A stretch of DNA of 49,752 bases, from NCBI GenBank assembly GCA_021299375.1, contig JAJTGR010000016.1:1-49752 (forward strand), given 5' to 3'. The notes under the pieces are model-generated. The model was not told the origin of the DNA. It ran no database searches and saw only the letters and a program-made list of their open reading frames with translations. Below are positions 44,421 through 49,752 of this stretch, piece by piece (the first letter of the stretch is position 1; each line of letters begins with the position of its first letter). A program made the translations under genes and the position numbers. The DNA is from Gemmatimonadota bacterium. Its GTDB lineage: Bacteria > Gemmatimonadota > Gemmatimonadetes > Gemmatimonadales > Gemmatimonadaceae.

Positions 44421-45536
44421 TCAGCGCGTCACGCACGACAGGACGGCACGCCCGAGCAGGGGGCCGTAGCGCAGTAGCCATCCGGAGTGGCTGCTGCGGG
44501 TGCCGACCATGGCCCACGACACGTCGGCCACGGGGTCATGCCAGGCCAGCGTACCGCTGACGCCCACGTGACCGAAGGACGCAGGGCTGGCCTCACCCGG
44601 TGTCCAGTGCGGCTGCTTGTGGCCGCGCAGCTCGACGCCCAGGCCCCAGGCACACGGCTCCCACTCGAGGCGTGGGATGGGGTCGATGCCGAGCTGGCTT
44701 CCCTCGATACAGCCAGCCAGCGCCCCCCCGTTCGGATCGCGCACGGCCAGGTTACGGAGCGACTCGGGCAGCAGGGTGCCCGCGCGCGAGAACTCGCGGA
44801 CCAGGGTCAGGGCATCCTCCGGCCTTCCGCATATCCCGGCCCAGGGCAACGACAGCCCGTGCCAGAACGGTGAGTTGAGCGGTTCGATGGCGGTACCACG
44901 ATGGGGTGAAGGCACGCCGATCACCTCGACGTACTCCGTACCCGGGGGCTGTCCCAGGCTCAACCGGGTGCCCAGCGTCGCGTTGAGGCGCGACTCCAGC
45001 GCGGTGTGCAGCGAGTGGCCGGTGACGGTCTCGATCACGATGCCCAGGAGGCCATAGGCGACGTCGCTGTACAGCACGCGGGTACCGGTCGGCTGCGTAC
45101 CGGCGTACCCGAGGCAGGTCGCGCGCAGCTGCGCCCACGTGAGTGACGCCTGGTACGGCGCCTCCGACTCCCGGACGGTGGGCGGAATGCCTGCGCGGTG
45201 GGACAGCAGCCCGCCCATGGTCGCTCGACCCACAGGGCCGACCGCCTCCGGGCAGACCGACGCCAGCTCGGTGGAAAGGGTGAGCGCGCCACGATCGATG
45301 AGCTCCAGCACCAGGAGCGCCACGGCCAGCTTCCCGACCGAGGCCAGGCAGACGGTGCGATTGGCGGTGACTGGATTCCCACGGGAATCCGTTCCAGCGA
45401 AGACATGCGCCCGACGCCCCTCGCCATCGCAGGCGAAGAGCGCCACGCCGGGCATACCGAAAGGGTTGTCCGGGTTGGCAGTGATGCGGGCGCCGAGGGT
45501 GCGGAGGGCGGCGTCGGCGCGGGCGCTATCAAGCAT
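44421..45536 (-). CDS. Beta-lactamase-family serine hydrolase
   Basis: A 371-aa class C-like hydrolase or esterase. The nucleophile motif SVGK (Ser66, Lys69) is followed by YSD (Tyr156, in place of Y-A-N) and HVG in FGHVGVSG, the third motif of this family. No signal peptide is visible, so a cytosolic esterase or peptidase is more likely than antibiotic resistance. ATG 45536 is used, but in-frame ATGs at 45587 and 45599 are possible; the former overlaps the divergent glycosyltransferase start. It sits antisense within the envelope locus. Confidence 0.82.
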   Translation of the reverse strand: MLDSARADAALRTLGARITANPDNPFGMPGVALFACDGEGRRAHVFAGTDSRGNPVTANRTVCLASVGKLAVALLVLELIDRGALTLSTELASVCPEAVGPVGRATMGGLLSHRAGIPPTVRESEAPYQASLTWAQLRATCLGYAGTQPTGTRVLYSDVAYGLLGIVIETVTGHSLHTALESRLNATLGTRLSLGQPPGTEYVEVIGVPSPHRGTAIEPLNSPFWHGLSLPWAGICGRPEDALTLVREFSRAGTLLPESLRNLAVRDPNGGALAGCIEGSQLGIDPIPRLEWEPCAWGLGVELRGHKQPHWTPGEASPASFGHVGVSGTLAWHDPVADVSWAMVGTRSSHSGWLLRYGPLLGRAVLSCVTR

Positions 45537-45585
45537 GAGGTCGCGGTGCCTGATTGTCAGGAATTGGGGGCGTGCGTAATTGACC

Positions 45586-46815
45586 ATGCGCGCTGCCATT
45601 CGTCACCTTAGGGGTCTCATCTCGCCTTCTGTCTTTCTGTCCGCTGCCCTCGTGTTCCTGCTGACGCTGAAGCTGCTGTTCTGGACCGGGCTGCTCGCCG
45701 TCGTCTGGAGCTACGCCGGTTATCCGCTGCACCTGTGGCTGCTGGCGCGCGGTCGGCGGCGCCCCGAGGCCGCGCCGGTGGGGCTGCCATCAGTCACGGT
45801 AATCGTAGCGGCCTACAACGAGGAGCGGCATCTGGCCGCCAAGCTCGACAACCTGCTGGCGCTGGCGTATCCGAAAGAGCAACTGCAGCTCATCGTGGCC
45901 TCCGACTGCTCCACCGACGGCACCCATGCCATTGCCCAGCGATACGCCGAGGCCGGGGTGGAGCTGGCAGCGCTGCCGGAGCGCGGTGGCAAGACGGCTG
46001 CGCAGAACCTGGCCGTCACGCGGGCCACGGGTGACATCGTGGTGTTCACCGATGCGACCACCGAGTTTGCCCCGGAGACGCTGCACGACCTGCTGGCACC
46101 CTTCGGTCGCCCCGAAGTCGGGTGCGTGGGGGCGGAGCTCGAGTATGTCAGCACAAAGGGCTCGGTGGTGGGGCGCGGCGCCGGCGCCTATTGGCGCTAC
46201 GAAAAGGCGGTCAAGGCGCTGGAGGCCCGGGTGCACTCGCTGGTGGGTGTGTCGGGGTGTCTGTATGCCGTGCGCCGGGCACTGTATCGCCCCATGGACC
46301 CGGTGCTCATCAGCGACTTCATGATCGCCGGTGACGTGTACGAACAGGGCTGCATTACGGTGGGCGCGCGCGGGGCGGTGTCGCGGGAAACCACAAACGA
46401 GGATGCGGAGCGGGAGTTCGACATGCGCGTGCGGGTGGCGGTGCGCAGCATCAACGCGCTGGTCACCCGGTCGCGGCTGCTCAATCCGTTCCGATTCGGA
46501 TTCTTCGCGTATCAGCTGTGGAGCCACAAGGTGCTGCGCTATGCGGCGCCGCAGTTGCTGCTGCTGTCGCTGGGCGCGGCGGTGCTGATCGTGCAGCAGG
46601 AAGGGCTGCGCAGCGTGTACGGCGCTTCGCTGGTGGGCGGCGTGGCGCTGCTGGCGGCGGCGGCGGTGGGTTGGATGGCGTCGCGGGCCGGGCGCCGGCT
46701 GCCGTTGGTGCACGTGCCCTTCTACTTCGCGCACGTTAACGTGGCGGCGCTGTGGGCGGCGGTGCTGTACCTGCGGGGCGAGCGCAAGGTCACGTGGACG
46801 ACGGTGCGGGTGTGA
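45586..46815 (+). CDS. Membrane glycosyltransferase family 2
   Basis: A 409-aa processive-type glycosyltransferase. An N-terminal membrane region (about 12-50) precedes the GT-A domain: VTVIVAAYNEERHL, VASDCSTDGTHAIAQRY, the metal-binding VVFTDATTEFAPE and a SDFMIAGDV acceptor site. Three C-terminal helices follow (LLLLSLGAAVLIV, GGVALLAAAAVGW, NVAALWAAVLYL). Such enzymes add sugars to lipid carriers or polymerise polysaccharides. ATG 45586 is used; TTG 45580 is possible. A TTGTCA hexamer at 45554 and a weak AT-rich -10 lie just upstream. It overlaps the next glycosyltransferase by four bases. Confidence 0.9.
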   Translation: MRAAIRHLRGLISPSVFLSAALVFLLTLKLLFWTGLLAVVWSYAGYPLHLWLLARGRRRPEAAPVGLPSVTVIVAAYNEERHLAAKLDNLLALAYPKEQLQLIVASDCSTDGTHAIAQRYAEAGVELAALPERGGKTAAQNLAVTRATGDIVVFTDATTEFAPETLHDLLAPFGRPEVGCVGAELEYVSTKGSVVGRGAGAYWRYEKAVKALEARVHSLVGVSGCLYAVRRALYRPMDPVLISDFMIAGDVYEQGCITVGARGAVSRETTNEDAEREFDMRVRVAVRSINALVTRSRLLNPFRFGFFAYQLWSHKVLRYAAPQLLLLSLGAAVLIVQQEGLRSVYGASLVGGVALLAAAAVGWMASRAGRRLPLVHVPFYFAHVNVAALWAAVLYLRGERKVTWTTVRV

Positions 46816-48047
46816 CAAAGCTGCTCTTCCTCGCCAACCGCTTTCCGTACCCCACGCATTCGGGGGCGGACATTCGCACCTACAATGTCTGGCGCGAATT
46901 GGCACGCGATTGGAACGTGGAAGCCATCGTGCTGCACAACAGCGCGGAAGATGTGCCCGGCTTGTCCATGGAGCAGCGCGTTGCCGCGCTCTCCGAGCTC
47001 GGTACGGTGCGGGTGGTGCCCCTCGAGGCGCAGCGGGCCCGGACGCGCATGTTGGCCGCACACGCGCGGGCATTCCTGCACGCCGAGCCCTACGTGAATC
47101 AGGTCTTCGGCGGCCCCGTGTTCGCCGACGCGCTGGAGCAGCACCTCGCGCGGACCCGATACGACGTGATTCACGTGGACGGCATCTCGCTGATGCACAA
47201 CTTCCGTGGCCGACCGTCGAGCCGGGTGGTGCTCACGCACCACAACATCGAGAGCGATCTGCTGGATCGGCGCGCCGCGTTCGTGGGCAACCCCGTGCTG
47301 AGCGCCTACATGCGACTGCAGGCGCGTCGGTTGCGGGCCACGGAGGCCTATTGGGCCGCGCGTGTGGCCATGAACATCTGCGTGTCGCGGGAAGATGCCG
47401 TTCGCCTCCGGGAAATCGCGCCGACGGCCAAGCTGGTGGAGATCCCGAACGCCGTCGATGATTCGGGTGCCGGGCCGGTGGCGCTCGGCGAGCGTCGGCA
47501 GGGTGGACTTTTCGTTGGCGGATTGAACTGGTTCCCCAACGCCGACGCGCTGGCGTACTACGCGCAGGACATCGAGCCGCTGTTCGGCGCGGGCGCGGCG
47601 GCGTTTCCCACCACGTGGGTGGGTAAGGCGGGCGGGGCGCAGGTGGCCGAGTATGCGGGGCATCGCAGTATTCGCGTGGTGGGGCACGCCCCGTCGCTGC
47701 GTCCGCACACCGACGCCGCGCGCGTGTTCATTGCGCCGCTGCGCGTGGGTGGTGGTACGCGCCTCAAGATTCTGGATGCATGGGCCGCCGGCCTGCCAGT
47801 GGTTGCCACCGCACTGGCCTGTGAAGGCCTCGGCGTGACGTCCGGAAAGGAGCTGCTGATTGCCAACACGCCGGACGAGTTCGTGAACCGTGTTCGGCAA
47901 CTCGTGACCGATGACCGCCTTTGGCTCGCGGTCGCGTCGCACGCTCGTGCACGACTGCAGGCCGACTTCTCGTGGGCGGCGCTGGGACCACGGCTTCGGG
48001 CGCACTATGCAGAGGTTGCTGGGCGCGCGGCGAGTGGCACGGGCTGA
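46812..48047 (+). CDS. Glycosyltransferase family 4/1
   Basis: A 411-aa GT-B enzyme starting at a GTG that overlaps the preceding stop (GTGA). N-domain: LLFLANRFPYPTHSGADIRTYN and VLTHHNIESDLL. C-domain: GGLNWFPNADAL, RVFIAPLRVGGGTRLKILDAWAAGLPVVAT. The donor-binding Glu normally found in LKILEA is Asp here (LKILDA), a conservative change. It should act with the GT2 gene in polysaccharide or glycolipid synthesis. Its stop lies 11 bp before an insertion sequence, so any later genes of the locus could have been cut off. Confidence 0.9.
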   Translation: MTKLLFLANRFPYPTHSGADIRTYNVWRELARDWNVEAIVLHNSAEDVPGLSMEQRVAALSELGTVRVVPLEAQRARTRMLAAHARAFLHAEPYVNQVFGGPVFADALEQHLARTRYDVIHVDGISLMHNFRGRPSSRVVLTHHNIESDLLDRRAAFVGNPVLSAYMRLQARRLRATEAYWAARVAMNICVSREDAVRLREIAPTAKLVEIPNAVDDSGAGPVALGERRQGGLFVGGLNWFPNADALAYYAQDIEPLFGAGAAAFPTTWVGKAGGAQVAEYAGHRSIRVVGHAPSLRPHTDAARVFIAPLRVGGGTRLKILDAWAAGLPVVATALACEGLGVTSGKELLIANTPDEFVNRVRQLVTDDRLWLAVASHARARLQADFSWAALGPRLRAHYAEVAGRAASGTG

Positions 48048-48058
48048 CGCGCTAGCCC

Positions 48059-48071
48059 CAATACTGTCCAG
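48059..48071. repeat. IS4 left inverted repeat
   Basis: CAATACTGTCCAG, exact reverse complement of 49566-49578. The transposase stop TAA directly adjoins it at 48072-48074. Confidence 0.92.
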
Positions 48072-49516
48072 TTACCGTGATGGTCGTCGTGACCATCGTT
48101 TCGGGGGACGGTGGCGCACGATGATATGCGGGGCCGTGTCACGGCGCGTGGTGCGCTGCGAGCGGCGTGGGCGCAACGGGAAGTTACTCATCTTGCGTTT
48201 CACGCCGCGGGGCACGACGCGGCCGCGACTCGAGCTGACGACCGCGCGCCGGATCTCCGCGACGACCTGCTGACGCGCGCGCTGCTGGCGCGGGAGGTCC
48301 TGAGGGGGGAAGGGCCGCCACCTGCGGGAGCGTGCGGCGGACGACGCGAAGCGTGTGGGTGAAGGACACCGGGTCGGGATCACGCGCCTTCGGGAGGGCC
48401 CCGAGGGCCGCCTCGTGCATGAGCGCGCGCAAGGCGTAATGCGTGAGGAGAAAGCCCCACGCCTCCTGACGGACCAAGTCGGGCGTCTTGCTCCGCAGGA
48501 CGCGCTGGGCGCCGCGCAAGTGCGTCTTGAATTCATCAAAGGCGGTCTCGATCTCCCAGCGCTCGTGGTAGAGTGCGGCCAGTTCCGCGGCGGGCGCGCG
48601 CGCCGGCTCGAGGATCGAGGTCACCAGGCGATAGCGCGTCACCGGACTGGGGGCGCCCTCGAGCGTGTATTCGAGGACGCGCACCGCCTGCGGGCGCCGA
48701 TCCGGGCTCGTGCAGCCCGCGTTCCAGCGGAGCTCGCTTCGATAGGAGCCATCCGCGTAGCGCTCCAGCACGGGCAGCGTGACCGTCGCCGGGGCCCGCC
48801 ACAGGAGCGTGGCGCCGGTCGCGGCCGCCGTGCGCCACAGATCGAAGCTGAGGAAGCCGCGATCCGCAAGGCAGAGCATCTCGCCGGTCAGGCCGGCGAC
48901 GACGTCGACGGCGAGCCCGCGTTCATGCGTCCCGTACGCGCCCAGCTGCGCCGCGGTGATCACATGGGTGCCGTTCTCCAACAGCCCCACGAGCCGGAGC
49001 TGGGGAAACGCCCCCGTCGCGTTCACGCCGCGCGTACTGGCAGGGCGGCCGAAGGCCTCGGCATTCGCGGCCGTGTCCCCCACATCGAGCGTCGTACCGT
49101 CCAGGCTCATCACGCGCCAGCCGCGATACCACGCCCCCGGCGTGCCCGCCGTGGCGACCGGCGCGACCACCGCGCGATACAACGCCTCGAGCGGCGCGGC
49201 CCCCCAACCGAATCCTGGCTTGCGAGATCGCCGACTTGGTGGGCAGGGCCGCCTCGGTGGGCTCGCCGAGCCATCGGGCTCCCTCCACCACGCACCGCAG
49301 CAGCTCCTGCGTCGACACGTCGGCATAGAGGGCCAGCGCCAGCACATAGTACACCATCACGTGCGCCGGTAATGCCCGCTCCCTCGCATTCACCGCTTCC
49401 GTCTCGAACAACACCTGGTCCACCAGCTCGCGCGGAAACTGCGCGCTCAACACGCCCAAGCTGATGTGATCGGTCAAGCGCATCCCGGGAGGGATCGTTG
49501 CAGCCGTCCGCGCCAT
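48072..49516 (-). pseudogene. IS4-family transposase with two frameshifts
   Basis: The reading starts at ATG 49516 (AGGAG just upstream) with the IS4 N-terminal domain (LTDHISLGVLSAQFP). It loses frame at a run of six C at 49200-49205; five would give the expected RLGAAPLEALYRAV. The catalytic domain follows: SLDGTTLDV (first Asp), CLADRGFLSF (second Asp) and YHERWEIETAFDEFK (Tyr/Arg/Glu/Lys signature). A second frame change near 48285-48310 separates it from the genuine tail RQQRARQQVVAEIRR to GVKRKMSNF, which ends at TAA 48072. Restored length is about 480 aa. The C-run could be a programmed shift, but two lesions argue for decay. Confidence 0.85.
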
Positions 49517-49565
49517 CGGCTCCTCTTGAGTCGGTACGCACCGAAAGTAGCCGTTAAACACCTAT

Positions 49566-49578
49566 CTGGACAGTATTG
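49566..49578. repeat. IS4 right inverted repeat
   Basis: CTGGACAGTATTG, exact reverse complement of 48059-48071. Confidence 0.92.
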
Positions 49579-49591
49579 CTACTAGGTTACG

Positions 49592-49752
49592 TTAGGATGA
49601 GTCATCCCACGGCCGTCGACACGTCGGACACCACGCGCCCCAGCGAATCAGGAGGGCTTGGAGCTGTCGGCGGATCGCCGGGAGGGTGACGCGCGGCGTT
49701 TTTTTCTGCGTAGCCCCTCGAGCACCAGAAACGCGTACGCCATCGAGGCGAG
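49592..49752 (-). CDS. C-terminal end of a second transposase (partial, frameshifted)
   Basis: The gene enters from the right edge. In the entering frame it reads LASMAYAFLVLEGLRRKK and would stop at 49648. A -1 shift at a run of seven A (minus strand, 49705-49699) continues TPRVTLPAIRRQLQALLI, then a C-x2-C end (WCPTCRRP) to TAA at 49592. The helix with AYAFLVLEG and the TLPxxRR segment resemble IS701-type DDE transposase ends; the subfamily is tentative. Codons are read as AGA-AAA-AAA, exactly the A_AAA_AAA slippery pattern. Confidence 0.55.
   Translation of the reverse strand, partial: RLDGVRVSGARGATQKKTPRVTLPAIRRQLQALLIRWGAWCPTCRRPWDDSS

Larger units (their letters stand above)
48059..49578 (-). 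mobile_element. IS4-family insertion sequence, 1520 bp
   Basis: Bounded by perfect 13-bp inverted repeats CAATACTGTCCAG (48059-48071) and CTGGACAGTATTG (49566-49578), with one transposase gene filling the interior. Flanks (GCGCTAGCCC left, CTACTAGGTT right) show no target duplication, though IS4 elements usually make 10-13 bp. The right end lies 13 bp from the stop codon of a second transposase. Confidence 0.92.

Noticed and set aside
44421-45536. Beta-lactamase resistance gene
   Set aside because: No signal peptide and YSD instead of YAN; better described as a serine hydrolase of that fold.

Overview
The window is GC-rich, densely coded chromosomal DNA from a Gram-negative-type bacterium: it has TolC-like outer-membrane proteins, lipoproteins and Tat-exported proteins. 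Adjacent DUF1800 and DUF1501 genes, PHP-PolX polymerase, Big_2/propeller lipoproteins and many GTG starts without Shine-Dalgarno sequences suggest Gemmatimonadota. That assignment is an inference; no rRNA or tRNA gene is present to confirm it.

Layout. (1) 1-10.3 kb, mostly minus strand: a 15-bp minisatellite, a decayed hybrid histidine kinase, a Kup potassium transporter, and a tight operon read right to left (ECF sigma factor, anti-sigma-like membrane protein, Spy/CpxP-like protein, TolC, lipid-anchored HlyD adaptor, MacB/FtsX permease), then an HD phosphohydrolase. (2) 10.5-15.4 kb, minus: a second efflux operon (TetR, TolC, EmrA, EmrB) with a 22-bp operator palindrome in front. EmrA carries an in-frame TAG, and two inverted minisatellite arrays separate tolC from emrA. 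(3) 15.4-16.2 kb: a 59-aa membrane protein with a terminator, and a cyclophilin. (4) 16.6-22.6 kb, plus: a translationally coupled four-gene unit, DUF1800, DUF1501, a collagen-like lipoprotein and an 878-aa Big_2/propeller lipoprotein. (5) 22.8-38.8 kb: housekeeping and accessory genes (Nth, PolX-PHP, alpha/beta hydrolase, HEAT protein, M42 peptidase, half-size TauE, cobalamin-binding-like protein, YtcJ amidohydrolase, fasciclin, YggT, VanZ, acyl-CoA dehydrogenase, EEP nuclease/phosphatase). (6) 38.8-39.6 kb: a wrecked DUF4143 ATPase, followed by an IPT-domain HExxH metalloprotease. (7) 41.8-48.0 kb: adenylation enzyme, acyl carrier protein and hexapeptide acyltransferase, an antisense serine hydrolase, then two coupled glycosyltransferases; this looks like a small envelope or polysaccharide locus. 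(8) 48.06-49.75 kb: a frameshifted IS4-type element abutting the end of another transposase gene.

The most unusual signals are non-coding. Minisatellites with 13-15-bp units occur at many loci, and four arrays share the 9-bp core GGCGYGAGC, or a one-base variant of it, with different tails. One of these arrays lies inside a coding region. A degenerate palindromic repeat flanks the amidohydrolase gene on both sides. Several genes have TAnnnT hexamers at about -12 to -7 from the start codon, which suggests leaderless transcription; TAGATTGC precedes four genes.
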